12,383 bases of DNA, taken from positions 1 to 12,383 of the forward strand of contig JAIKXO010000070.1 in the NCBI GenBank assembly GCA_024684065.1, written 5' to 3'. The notes beneath the pieces are model-generated. The model saw only the letters and a program-made list of their open reading frames with translations, had not been told where the DNA came from and made no database searches. This document shows, in pieces, positions 1 through 6,875 of this stretch. A program made the translations under genes and the position numbers. Position 1 is the first letter of the stretch; each line of letters starts with the position of its first letter. The DNA is from Lachnospiraceae bacterium (lineage in GTDB: Bacteria > Bacillota_A > Clostridia > Lachnospirales > Lachnospiraceae).

Positions 1-123
1 ACTCTGCTGTTATATCAGAGCCCGCCATCCGGATGTCAGTTTAAAACTTTCCGTTAATTCGGCGCAGTTATATAACGCGTCTTTAAATATAGCCTCCTGT
101 TACATTCTTTATCACACCTTTAT

Positions 124-1896
124 TTACTCCACATCCTGGAGCGCCGCATAGTCCTCTTCTCCCGTACGGATCTTCACCACTCTGCTGACCGGATATACAA
201 AGATCTTTCCGTCTCCGATCTTTCCTGTATAGAGTGTCTTCTTGGCTGTTTCTATTACGCTGTCTACAGGAATCTTGCTTACGACTACTTCCAGCTTGAT
301 CTTGGGCAAAAGCGTCATATCCATCTCAACACCCCTGTACATCTGGCCTGCGCCCTTCTGGATACCGCAGCCTGTCACCTGTGTAACGGTAATGCCCGTG
401 ACCCCGAGTTCATTGAGAGCCCTCTTGATCTTATCATAACGGGACAGCTTCGTAATAATGACGACCTTGTTTATCCCGCTTTCAAGGCTTGTACCTCTGA
501 GGCCTTCAGATACATTCTCAACCGGGACAGACGCGTTCCTTGCGGCAACACTCGCGTTTTCATACTCCGCCACACCAAGGCTTGTGTTCTCGTTGGCTAC
601 CATGGACATGCCTGTCATATCCACTATGGAGAAACCCGCATAAGCTGAGGCGAGACCGTGTTCTTTGATATCAAGTCCTTCGATCTCCTCTTCCTCCGTC
701 ACTCTTAAGCCTATGGTCTTCTTAATTACGGTAAAGGCAATGATTATCGTAACGAATGTCCAGGCCGCGGTCACAAATATGCCGCCGAACTGCTTCACAA
801 GCTGGGCGAGCCCTCCTCCGTAGAAAAGTCCTTTACCGATACCGGCCGAGGCAAAACCCGGCGCCGTATCCGTTGCAAAAAGCCCCACGGCGATCGTTCC
901 CCAGATACCGTTTAACATATGGACAGCAACGGCACCCACCGGATCGTCTACATGCGTAACATTATCATTGAACCAGATCCCGAATACTACCAAAACTCCC
1001 GACACCGCGCCGATTATCGCGGCACCCGCGCAGTCCGTGACATCACAGGGGGCAGTTATCGCGACAAGACCCGCAAGTGATGCGTTTAAGCACATCGATA
1101 CATCAGGCTTTCCATACCTTATCCAGGTAAAGATCATGCATACCACTGTCGCCACCGCCGGAGCAACGGTCGTCGTAAGGAAAACGGAACCGAGGGTCGG
1201 CACGTCAGTTGCCGCCGCGCCGTTAAATCCGTACCATCCGAGCCAGAGAATGAACACCCCAAGCGCAGCGATAACCAGGTTATGACCCGGGAACGCGTTT
1301 ACCTTTGTAATCTTGCCGCTTTTATCCTTTTCAAACTTTCCTATCCTCGGGCCTAACATCCAGGCGCCGATTAATGCACAGATGCCTCCCACCATATGGA
1401 TACAGTTGGAGCCTGCGTAATCGTGGAAGCCCCACTGCGCCAGGAATCCGCCGCCCCAGGTCCAGTGAGCCTCTATCGGATAGATAATGGCGGATATAAC
1501 TGCCGAATAGATACAGTAGCTTGAAAACTTTGTTCTCTCAGCCATGGATCCGGAAACTATCGTCGCGGTCGTGGCGCAGAAAACCAGGTTAAAGACAAAC
1601 GCCGAATAATCGAAGCTCCCGTAATTCGTGAACACTTCAAACGACAGTCCGCCCACAAAACCGTGCAACATGTTTTCACCAAGCATAAGCGATGCCCCGC
1701 AGATGAACCACATGACGGTTCCGATACAGAAATCCATCAGGTTCTTCATGATGATGTTTCCGGCGTTCTTCGCCCTTGTAAAGCCCGCCTCGCACATCGC
1801 GAAGCCGGCCTGCATCCAGAATACCAGTGCGGCTCCAATCAGGAACCAGACCGCAAACACTTCTCCATCCAAAATTCTCATCAATTCCTCACTCAT
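124..1896 (-). CDS. amt: Ammonium transporter Amt fused to a C-terminal P-II (GlnK-like) domain
   Basis: This 590-residue protein combines an ammonium channel with a nitrogen-sensing P-II domain. Residues 1-400 form the Amt/Mep/Rh membrane part. The twin pore histidines are visible at H167 (DYAGSNCIHMVGG, with D159) and H326 (GAVAVHMLNGIWGT), as are MQAGFAMCEAGF near residue 29 and the conserved cytoplasmic tail EEEIEGLDIKEHG near residue 403. A polar linker (about 422-474) leads to a complete P-II domain at 476-590, with QKG at the Q39 position, LPK (K58), YTGKIGDGKIFV and IRTGEE. In P-II numbering Tyr46 is kept, but the uridylylated Tyr51 is Met (residue 525). I chose the start at 1896 because AGGAGGAG lies just upstream and Amt homology begins there; the frame stays open further upstream, across the leader hairpin. 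AmtB and GlnK are normally separate proteins that bind each other, so the fusion would tether the regulator to its channel. Amt identity is very secure, and the fusion is read directly from one open frame. Confidence 0.96.
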   Translation of the reverse strand: MSEELMRILDGEVFAVWFLIGAALVFWMQAGFAMCEAGFTRAKNAGNIIMKNLMDFCIGTVMWFICGASLMLGENMLHGFVGGLSFEVFTNYGSFDYSAFVFNLVFCATTATIVSGSMAERTKFSSYCIYSAVISAIIYPIEAHWTWGGGFLAQWGFHDYAGSNCIHMVGGICALIGAWMLGPRIGKFEKDKSGKITKVNAFPGHNLVIAALGVFILWLGWYGFNGAAATDVPTLGSVFLTTTVAPAVATVVCMIFTWIRYGKPDVSMCLNASLAGLVAITAPCDVTDCAGAAIIGAVSGVLVVFGIWFNDNVTHVDDPVGAVAVHMLNGIWGTIAVGLFATDTAPGFASAGIGKGLFYGGGLAQLVKQFGGIFVTAAWTFVTIIIAFTVIKKTIGLRVTEEEEIEGLDIKEHGLASAYAGFSIVDMTGMSMVANENTSLGVAEYENASVAARNASVPVENVSEGLRGTSLESGINKVVIITKLSRYDKIKRALNELGVTGITVTQVTGCGIQKGAGQMYRGVEMDMTLLPKIKLEVVVSKIPVDSVIETAKKTLYTGKIGDGKIFVYPVSRVVKIRTGEEDYAALQDVE

Positions 1897-1915
1897 AATA
1901 TCTCCTCCTCTGTTC

Positions 1916-1970
1916 AATAAAAAACGGCCATTCCGCTTTGGAATATCCCACGCCTTTGCGGAATGACCGT
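1916..1970 (-). terminator. Leader terminator of amt overlapping a candidate ANTAR-type dual hairpin
   Basis: On the minus strand ACGGTCATTCCGC pairs with GCGGAATGGCCGT (13 pairs, two of them G-U, 21-base loop), followed by TTTTTTATT, the form of a strong intrinsic terminator. Only about 20 bases separate the T run from the amt start codon, and they hold just the ribosome binding site. There is no room for a promoter, so the structure must be read through for amt to be expressed. The same bases can fold into two adjacent small hairpins. P1 (1945-1964) has 7 pairs and the hexaloop AAAGGC. P2 (1930-1944) has 5 pairs and the loop AAAGC. Each uses one strand of the terminator, so the two folds exclude each other. 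The terminator is clear; the regulatory reading is inference. Confidence 0.85.
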
Positions 1971-2066
1971 ACAATCTTTATTTTCCGGTAACTGTTCATC
2001 TTCCCGTCCCCATGTGCCTTATGTCCTTCACATACGGCTTCGGGAGGTACACTGAACAGCTATATT

Positions 2067-4166
2067 TTAATAAACCGAGAACAGCAGCTTTCCGTAGCTC
2101 GGGAACGGCCAGCATTCTTCGCTGGCGAGCATTTCCGCTTCATCTACGTGCTTTCTTAAGTGTTCCATCTTCGGGATCACATCATCCCTCACAGCTTCGG
2201 CTGTCTTATAGATCCCCTCGCACTCCTTCAGATCCTCAAGAGCCTTCTCTAGATCCTTTACCCTTTCGAGGATATAATCAGTAAGTTCCGAAAGCCTCTC
2301 CATAGTGGAGATCTCATAGTTGCATTTCACATTTTTGCTTACTGACTTCATAAGCGACGTGGTCTTTGCAAGCCTCTGCAGGTAATGCTCGATTGCCGGC
2401 AGGTAATTCTTTCTTACCATGTCAACCATCGTATGTCCCTCGATATTTACAGTCTTGCAGTAATTCTCAAGCATTATCTCGCATCTGGAATTGAGCTCCG
2501 ATTCGCTGAACACCTTATGGGCGATAAGCATATCTGCATTTTTCTTATCGAGAAGATGAGGCATCGCATCCGCCGTCGTTTTCAGGTTCGAAAGGCCCCT
2601 TACTTCTGTCGCTTCCTTTACCCATTCCTCGCTGTAGCCGTTTCCGTTAAAGAGGATCCTCTCATGCTTTTTGATAACTTCCTTTATCAGATCGTGAAGA
2701 GCCGTTTCAAAATCCTCCGCCCCTTCAAGCCTGTCCGCATACTGTTTAAGGCTCTCCGCAACCGCGGCGTTTAACATGATGTTGCAGCAGGCAATGCTGT
2801 TTGATGAACCGAGGGAACGGAATTCAAATTTATTTCCGGTAAATGCAAACGGAGAAGTACGGTTTCTGTCTGTAGCATCCTTTGAAAATCTGGGAAGCAC
2901 GTGAACACCCAACTTAAGGATCTCCTTTTCCTTTCCCTGATAAGGCGCGTCATTCTTTATCGCATCAAGTATTGCGGAAAGCTCGTCTCCGACGAACACG
3001 GAAATGATCGCGGGGGGCGCTTCATTCGCTCCGAGCCTGTGGTCGTTCCCCGCCGTCGCAACGGAAAGACGCAGCAGATCCTGATAATCGTCAACCGCCT
3101 GGATGACTGCGCAAAGGAAAAGAAGGAACTGTGCGTTCTCGTAAGGTGTCTCTCCCGGCGAAAGAAGGTTTGTTCCGTCATCGGTGCCGATAGACCAGTT
3201 GTTATGCTTTCCTGAACCATTGACGCCGGCGAAAGGCTTCTCGTGAAGGAGGCATACCATTCCGTGCCTTCTTGCCACCTTCTGCATTATCTCCATCGTA
3301 AGCTGGTTATTATCGGTAGCAACATTCGTTGTGGAATATATCGGCGCAAGCTCATGCTGGGCGGGTGCCACCTCATTGTGCTCGGTCTTTGCGAGGATCC
3401 CGAGCTTCCAGAGCTCATTGTTTAAATCCTCCATAAACTCCGTTACCCTCGGCTTAATCACCCCGAAATAATGGTCGTCAAGCTCCTGACCCTTGGGAGG
3501 CATGGCACCGAACAGGGTTCTTCCGGTATAGACCAGATCCGGACGTTTTTCAAACATTTCCTTATCTATCAGGAAATATTCCTGCTCCGGGCCTACACTG
3601 GTCCTTACGTATTTTACTTCCTTTCCGAAAAGCTTAAGGATCCTTTTGGCCTGCCTGTTAAGCGCCTGCATCGAACGAAGCAGGGGCGTTTTCTTATCAA
3701 GCGCATCTCCCGAATATGAACAGAAGGCAGTCGGGATACAGAGTGTATGATCCTTTATGAATGCATAGGAGGTAGGATCCCATGCCGTATAGCCCCTTGC
3801 CTCGAAGGTTGCCCTCAGTCCTCCCGAAGGGAAGGACGATGCATCCGGCTCACCCTTTATAAGCTCCTTTCCGGAGAACTCCATTATCACCCCGCCGTCC
3901 GGCGAAGAAGCGATAAAGCTGTCGTGTTTTTCCGCTGTCACACCGGTAAGCGGCTGGAACCAGTGGGTAAAGTGGGTCGCTCCCTTTTCCACCGCCCAGT
4001 TCTTCATCTCGGTGGCGACCGCCTCTGCCACGTTTTCATCAAGCTTTACATTCTCATCGATAGTTTTTCTGAGAGAATTATATACCTCAGCCGACAGTCT
4101 CGATCTCATCACCCTGTCGTCAAACACCATTGAACCAAAAATTTCCGTAATATCCTGTTTTTCCAT
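2067..4166 (-). CDS. glnN: Glutamine synthetase type III (GSIII, GlnN)
   Basis: This 699-residue cytoplasmic enzyme makes glutamine from glutamate, ammonia and ATP. The length of about 700 residues and the motifs are those of GSIII, which differs from the roughly 450-residue GSI. They are GPEQEYF at 192-198, [14 protein letters not shown] at 262-275 (metal and glutamate site), [10 protein letters not shown] at 316-325, [12 protein letters not shown] at 374-385 and [17 protein letters not shown] at 434-450. The C-terminal part (about 600-699) is charged and helical. The ATG at 4166 has AGGAGG eight bases upstream. The gene lies between a promoter plus leader terminator upstream and amt downstream. 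That places ammonia capture beside ammonia uptake, and both appear to be controlled by leader terminators. Nothing looks truncated or mutated. Confidence 0.97.
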   Translation of the reverse strand: MEKQDITEIFGSMVFDDRVMRSRLSAEVYNSLRKTIDENVKLDENVAEAVATEMKNWAVEKGATHFTHWFQPLTGVTAEKHDSFIASSPDGGVIMEFSGKELIKGEPDASSFPSGGLRATFEARGYTAWDPTSYAFIKDHTLCIPTAFCSYSGDALDKKTPLLRSMQALNRQAKRILKLFGKEVKYVRTSVGPEQEYFLIDKEMFEKRPDLVYTGRTLFGAMPPKGQELDDHYFGVIKPRVTEFMEDLNNELWKLGILAKTEHNEVAPAQHELAPIYSTTNVATDNNQLTMEIMQKVARRHGMVCLLHEKPFAGVNGSGKHNNWSIGTDDGTNLLSPGETPYENAQFLLFLCAVIQAVDDYQDLLRLSVATAGNDHRLGANEAPPAIISVFVGDELSAILDAIKNDAPYQGKEKEILKLGVHVLPRFSKDATDRNRTSPFAFTGNKFEFRSLGSSNSIACCNIMLNAAVAESLKQYADRLEGAEDFETALHDLIKEVIKKHERILFNGNGYSEEWVKEATEVRGLSNLKTTADAMPHLLDKKNADMLIAHKVFSESELNSRCEIMLENYCKTVNIEGHTMVDMVRKNYLPAIEHYLQRLAKTTSLMKSVSKNVKCNYEISTMERLSELTDYILERVKDLEKALEDLKECEGIYKTAEAVRDDVIPKMEHLRKHVDEAEMLASEECWPFPSYGKLLFSVY

Positions 4167-4279
4167 AATGTCCTCCTCTCCTCATTTACTCCGACAGCCC
4201 AACCTGTCTGCAGACCACTTTGATCAGCGCTTCCTTCATCCCGGGTAACACTGCCGGATGAGCTTTCGTAAGGTTATCA

Positions 4280-4331
4280 GAAAAGAAAAGGCGTCCCGGA
4301 ATTCATTTCCAAGACGCCATTGCCTTTACGG
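4280..4331 (-). terminator. Leader terminator of glnN with a possible small upstream hairpin
   Basis: On the minus strand GGCGTCTTGGAA pairs with TTCCGGGACGCC (12 pairs, two G-U) around the 5-base loop ATGAA, followed by TTTTCTTTTC. This is a strong intrinsic terminator at 4280-4318. It lies downstream of a promoter (4338-4367) and about 115 bases upstream of the glnN start, so it should act as an attenuator in the glnN leader. Just before it, at 4317-4331, CCGT-AAAGGC-AATGG can form a short hairpin carrying the same AAAGGC loop as the amt leader, with one bulged A. Its last two G residues are also the first two of the terminator stem. The terminator is secure; the small hairpin is tentative. 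Confidence 0.82.
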
Positions 4332-4337
4332 TATGTG

Positions 4338-4367
4338 AGTTTACACCCGTTCATACCATGTTGTCAA
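4338..4367 (-). promoter_or_regulatory. Sigma-A-type promoter for glnN
   Basis: The minus strand shows TTGACA (4362-4367), an 18-base spacer and TAAACT (4338-4343). The -35 is perfect and the -10 matches four of six consensus bases. Transcription would start near 4332, directly before the candidate small hairpin and the leader terminator of glnN. The upstream A/T-rich run AAAAAAATA could act as an UP-like element. Confidence 0.65.
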
Positions 4368-4397
4368 TATTTTTTTCTGTGATAACATAATTGGCAG

Positions 4398-4446
4398 GCG
4401 GAGATCCCGCTCCGCACCGGTCCGGGCCGTTTTACGGACCGGATCA
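4398..4446. repeat. Two adjacent inverted repeats downstream of the ACT gene
   Basis: GCGGAG/CTCCGC (4398-4415, 6-base loop) lies next to CCGGTCCG/CGGACCGG (4417-4442, 10-base loop). Neither is followed by a T run on either strand, so a standard intrinsic terminator is not supported, although they lie where the paaK-ACT transcript would end. Bases 4417-4446, read on the minus strand, match 26 of 30 positions with 6418-6447 read on the plus strand. The second palindrome therefore looks like a copy of a dispersed element. Confidence 0.6.
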
Positions 4447-4462
4447 TTACCGTTTTGCACCC

Positions 4463-4897
4463 TCACGAAAGAAAGCCGCTTATGTCCTCATCACTGAGAG
4501 TGGAGATGCCGTTCTTTGAAAGTATGGCCTCCGCCCCTTCCAGATCATCGACTCTGAGCACCACATACGCGCTTCCCTCTACGGCACCGGTGAAAGCATA
4601 AACATATTCTATGTTTATATCCGCCTCCCCGAAAACCTCAAGAACGCTCTTTAACGCACCGGACTTATCGTTCATCTTCACCGCGATGACAGGCGTTTCC
4701 TTTACGATAATGCCATCCCCGAGCGCTTCCTTTGTTTTCTCCGCGTCGGAAACAATGATCCTTAAAATCCCGAAATCCTTTGTATCCGCAACGCTTAACG
4801 CCCTGATATTTATTCCGGCATCAGTGACTGTTTTCAACGCCTCATAAAGCGTTCCCGGTCTGTTTTCCAAAAATGCTGATAATTGTGTGATCGCCAT
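4463..4897 (-). CDS. Tandem ACT-domain protein (amino-acid-binding regulator)
   Basis: A 144-residue soluble protein made of two ACT domains and nothing else. ACT-1 (about 1-66) has the turn NRPGTL at 12-17. ACT-2 (about 69-135) has DKSGAL at 77-82, and the second strand-helix pattern EADINIEYVYAF follows. ACT domains bind amino acids, and small tandem-ACT proteins are often found beside aryl-CoA ligases of the PaaK type and indolepyruvate oxidoreductase genes. The ligand and partner are unknown; phenylalanine or another aromatic compound would fit the neighbourhood. The ATG at 4897 follows AAAGGAGG. It lies 97 bases downstream of paaK with no terminator or obvious promoter between them, so the two are probably one operon. 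No catalytic domain is present. Confidence 0.9.
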   Translation of the reverse strand: MAITQLSAFLENRPGTLYEALKTVTDAGINIRALSVADTKDFGILRIIVSDAEKTKEALGDGIIVKETPVIAVKMNDKSGALKSVLEVFGEADINIEYVYAFTGAVEGSAYVVLRVDDLEGAEAILSKNGISTLSDEDISGFLS

Positions 4898-4994
4898 AAT
4901 ATGTCCTCCTTTACTTAAAGTGGTTCTGCCCCTGAAATATCCGTTATATCCCCCTGAGATTCCGGGGCTCCTTTTATAAACTGTCTGTCACATA

Positions 4995-6299
4995 TTAATG
5001 CAGCTTACGCTTATCGATAACCCTGACGGCCTTTCCTTCAGAACGTGTGATCGACTTGGGCGCCACAAGGTGGATCTTGGGTCCGATCCCGAGCATGGAA
5101 CGCATCGCGGCATTAAGCTCCTGCTCCCTGCGCTGAACCTCTGCGATCTTATCGGAGAACATCTCCGGAGTGAATTCAACATATATATCAAAGGTATCCG
5201 TATTGTTTACGCGGTCAACCTCGATCTGATAGTTCGGCGAATAGCCCTCTTTAAGAAGCACGGTCTCGATCTGGCTCGGGAACACGTTTACTCCTCTTAT
5301 GATCATCATATCATCGCTTCTTCCGAGAGGCTTCGTCATCTTCACATGCGTCCTTCCGCAGGAACATTTCTCCCTTGTAAGGATACAGATATCCTTTGTC
5401 CTGTAGCGAAGCAGAGGGAAGCCCTCCTTGTCAAGGGAAGTGAACACCAGCTCTCCCTTCTCGCCCTCCGGGAGCACTTCTTTCGTATCGGGATCAATTA
5501 TCTCCGCATAGAAATGATCCTCATTTATATGCATGCCTGTCTGCTCTTCGCACTCGAAAGCGACACCCGGGCCGGAGGTCTCTGTCAGCCCGTAAATATC
5601 ATAAGCCTTGATCCCGAGGCTCTTTTCGATCTCCTGACGCATCTCTTCCGTCCAGGGCTCTGCGCCGAAGATACCGGCCTTCAGCTTATTATCCTCCGGT
5701 TTATAGCCTCTCTCCGCTAAAGATTCTCCAAGATATGCGGCATAAGAGGGAGTACAGCAGAGTATGGTGGAACCAAGATCCATCATGAACTGTATCTGTC
5801 TGTCCGTATTGCCTGAAGACATCGGCAGTGTCAGGCTCCCGACCTTATGGGAACCGCCGTGCAGTCCGGAGCCTCCGGTGAAAAGGCCGTACCCGTAGCA
5901 TACCTGAACCACATCCTCTTCCGAGCCGCCTGCTGCCACGATCGCTCTTGCGCAGCATTCCTCCCACATGTCGATATCATTCTGTGTATAGAAGGCCACC
6001 ACACGTTTACCCGTGGTTCCGGAGGTTGAATGGATCCTGACGCAGTTCTTAAGATCCGTGCCGAGTAGCCCGTACGGATAAGCCTCTCTCAGATCATCCT
6101 TTGAGAGGAAGGGGAGCTTTTTAATATCCTCCACACCCTTGATATCCTCGGGGGACACACCCTTTTCATCCATGAGCTTTCGGTAATATTCTACATTGTC
6201 ATAGACATATTTTACCTGCCTGACGATCTTTTCGTTCTGGATCTCAAGGATCTTCTCCCTCGGAGCTGTCTCGATCTCCTGTTGATAATACTTTTTCAT
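4995..6299 (-). CDS. paaK: Phenylacetate-CoA ligase family protein (AMP-forming)
   Basis: A 434-residue adenylate-forming enzyme that would activate an aryl acid such as phenylacetate or indoleacetate with ATP and CoA. The phosphate-binding loop HSTSGTTGK is at 90-98. FGAEPWTEEM (211-220) and YDIYGLTETSGPG (233-245) are typical of PaaK. They are followed by GELVFTSLDKEGFPLLRYRT at 282-301 and GRSDDMMIIRGVNVFPSQIE at 326-345. The C-terminal catalytic lysine is in SEGKAVRV (K423). Length is normal for the family. I chose the ATG at 6299 because AAAGGAG lies 8 bases upstream; the in-frame extension upstream has no family similarity. Neighbours are the ACT gene downstream and a Phe-codon attenuator upstream. 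In many anaerobes PaaK works with indolepyruvate:ferredoxin oxidoreductase, which is not in this window. The exact substrate cannot be read from the sequence. Confidence 0.93.
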   Translation of the reverse strand: MKKYYQQEIETAPREKILEIQNEKIVRQVKYVYDNVEYYRKLMDEKGVSPEDIKGVEDIKKLPFLSKDDLREAYPYGLLGTDLKNCVRIHSTSGTTGKRVVAFYTQNDIDMWEECCARAIVAAGGSEEDVVQVCYGYGLFTGGSGLHGGSHKVGSLTLPMSSGNTDRQIQFMMDLGSTILCCTPSYAAYLGESLAERGYKPEDNKLKAGIFGAEPWTEEMRQEIEKSLGIKAYDIYGLTETSGPGVAFECEEQTGMHINEDHFYAEIIDPDTKEVLPEGEKGELVFTSLDKEGFPLLRYRTKDICILTREKCSCGRTHVKMTKPLGRSDDMMIIRGVNVFPSQIETVLLKEGYSPNYQIEVDRVNNTDTFDIYVEFTPEMFSDKIAEVQRREQELNAAMRSMLGIGPKIHLVAPKSITRSEGKAVRVIDKRKLH

Positions 6300-6362
6300 A
6301 AATTCTCCTTTCTTTTGAACCGTAAGGAATGAACAGTTACGTTCCACCCTTTACATGATGTT

Positions 6363-6498
6363 AAACTTCGTTTCGGCCTGCGCACGATTTGCTTCGCAAA
6401 TCGGCGCAAAGCGGAAATGATCAGGTCCGTAAAACGGACCCGATCGGCATAAACTCCGTTTATGCCTAAGCGCACGATTTGCTTCGCAAATCGGCGCA
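6363..6498. repeat. Cluster of palindromes including a 29-bp direct repeat
   Basis: Between the attenuator and paaK there are five inverted repeats in about 135 bases. A 29-base unit occurs twice without a mismatch, at 6380-6408 and 6470-6498. Its core is CGATTTGC-TTC-GCAAATCG flanked by GCGC arms. Between the copies are GGTCCG-TAAAA-CGGACC (6424-6440) and GGCATAAAC-TCC-GTTTATGCC (6446-6466). A weaker AAAC-TTC-GTTT lies at 6363-6373. Several have a three-base loop, TTC or TCC on the plus strand. The cluster is in the untranslated leader of paaK, so the mRNA would carry a row of hairpins. It resembles REP-like dispersed palindromes; no reading frame with protein character covers it. Confidence 0.8.
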
Positions 6499-6500
6499 TA

Positions 6501-6534
6501 TAAAAAGTGTGGCACCGGTTGATGTGCCACACTT
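6501..6534 (-). terminator. Intrinsic terminator of the paaK leader attenuator
   Basis: On the minus strand AAGTGTGGCAC pairs with GTGCCACACTT (11 perfect pairs, 8-base loop ATCAACCG), followed by TTTTTATA. It lies 32 bases after the leader-peptide stop codon and about 200 bases upstream of the paaK start. The plus strand has no T run after the stem, so it acts only in the direction of paaK. An upstream segment can pair with its loop and 5' arm, which makes it conditional. Confidence 0.88.
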
Positions 6535-6584
6535 GAGTGATTCCTTTAACTTATATCCTCACGCTTCAGCATAGCAAATCAACC
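6517..6584 (-). promoter_or_regulatory. Antiterminator pairing of the paaK leader
   Basis: Minus-strand GGTTGATTTGC (6574-6584) is complementary to GCACATCAACC (6517-6527) at 10 of 11 positions. The first segment is the end of the leader-peptide coding region, a few bases before its stop codon. The second covers the terminator loop and the last four bases of its 5' arm. A ribosome stalled upstream would leave the first segment free to pair and so prevent the terminator. A ribosome that reaches the stop codon would cover it. An alternative small hairpin, TACCG/CGGTA, is present at 6586-6602. This is a hand fold. Confidence 0.65.
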
Positions 6585-6652
6585 CTACCGTTCCCGCCGG
6601 TAAAGCTAAAGACGAAGCTAAAGCTGAATGAAGAATATAACCTTCTGCTCAT
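6566..6652 (-). CDS. Phe-rich leader peptide (28 residues) of the paaK operon
   Basis: A short frame from ATG at 6652 to TGA at 6566-6568, with GAGGA eight bases before the start codon. The peptide holds the run SSFSFSFVFSFTGG: five Phe codons (residues 9, 11, 13, 15, 17) within nine positions, plus many Ser. It lies about 80 bases downstream of a good promoter. Its last codons overlap the antiterminator strand, and a terminator follows 32 bases after the stop codon. This is the arrangement of amino-acid-operon leader peptides such as PheL, where ribosome stalling at Phe codons decides between termination and read-through. The peptide itself probably has no other function. Ser codons are as frequent as Phe codons, so serine sensing is an alternative. 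It is too short for routine gene prediction. Confidence 0.7.
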   Translation of the reverse strand: MSRRLYSSFSFSFVFSFTGGNGRVDLLC

Positions 6653-6737
6653 TCTTACGATCCTCATTAAAAACTGCCGGATTCTTAACCGATTCCTTTA
6701 AAAGGAAATGATCACAAATCGCTGTAAAACCAAAAGA

Positions 6738-6766
6738 ATCATACAGCAGCTTATTTTACCTGTCAA
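6738..6766 (-). promoter_or_regulatory. Sigma-A-type promoter of the paaK-ACT operon
   Basis: The minus strand shows TTGACA (6761-6766), a 17-base spacer and TATGAT (6738-6743), a near-perfect housekeeping promoter. The start site would be near 6731, giving a leader of about 430 bases before paaK. This leader contains a small palindrome TTCCTTT-A-AAAGGAA (6693-6707), the leader peptide, the terminator and the palindrome cluster. It lies 110 bases downstream of the trpA stop codon, so paaK does not depend on the trp transcript. Confidence 0.8.
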
Positions 6767-6780
6767 GAACTTTTTGTCTG

Positions 6781-6826
6781 TTATACTCATTATACTCATT
6801 AACGAAATGGCTCGACGTTTCGTTAA
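6781..6826. repeat. Tandem 9-mer and a 9-bp inverted repeat between trpA and the paaK promoter
   Basis: TTATACTCA occurs twice in tandem (6781-6798). It is followed directly by the inverted repeat TTAACGAAA/TTTCGTTAA (6799-6826) with a 10-base loop. The inverted repeat is downstream of trpA and could mark the end of the trp transcript, but no T run follows on either strand. The pair lies 15-60 bases upstream of the paaK -35 box, where an operator could be. No function can be assigned. Confidence 0.5.
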
Positions 6827-6875
6827 AAGTCCGCGCCGAACAGCCGAATCGATTTAATGAATGTTTATCCTTCCA

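Noticed and set aside
1..123. Hairpin CTCTG/CAGAG at 4-19 downstream of amt
   Set aside because: Five pairs with no T run visible inside the window. It could be part of a terminator or a following gene's leader, but the sequence ends before this can be judged.
4186..4239. A 17-codon minus-strand frame (MKEALIKVV...) between the glnN terminator and glnN
   Set aside because: It has no ribosome binding site, no unusual codon content and lies after the terminator, so it cannot work as an attenuation leader peptide. Kept only as a note.
4998..5720. A 240-codon open frame on the plus strand opposite paaK
   Set aside because: It is wholly antisense to a strongly conserved enzyme, has no recognisable domain or ribosome binding site, and reads like a mirror of the paaK codons. 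The other plus-strand frames opposite trp, glnN and amt genes were dropped for the same reason.
6296..6532. A 78-codon minus-strand frame containing two RRFAKQIVR copies
   Set aside because: The repeat in the peptide is only the translation of the duplicated palindrome. The frame runs through a terminator and ends at the paaK start.
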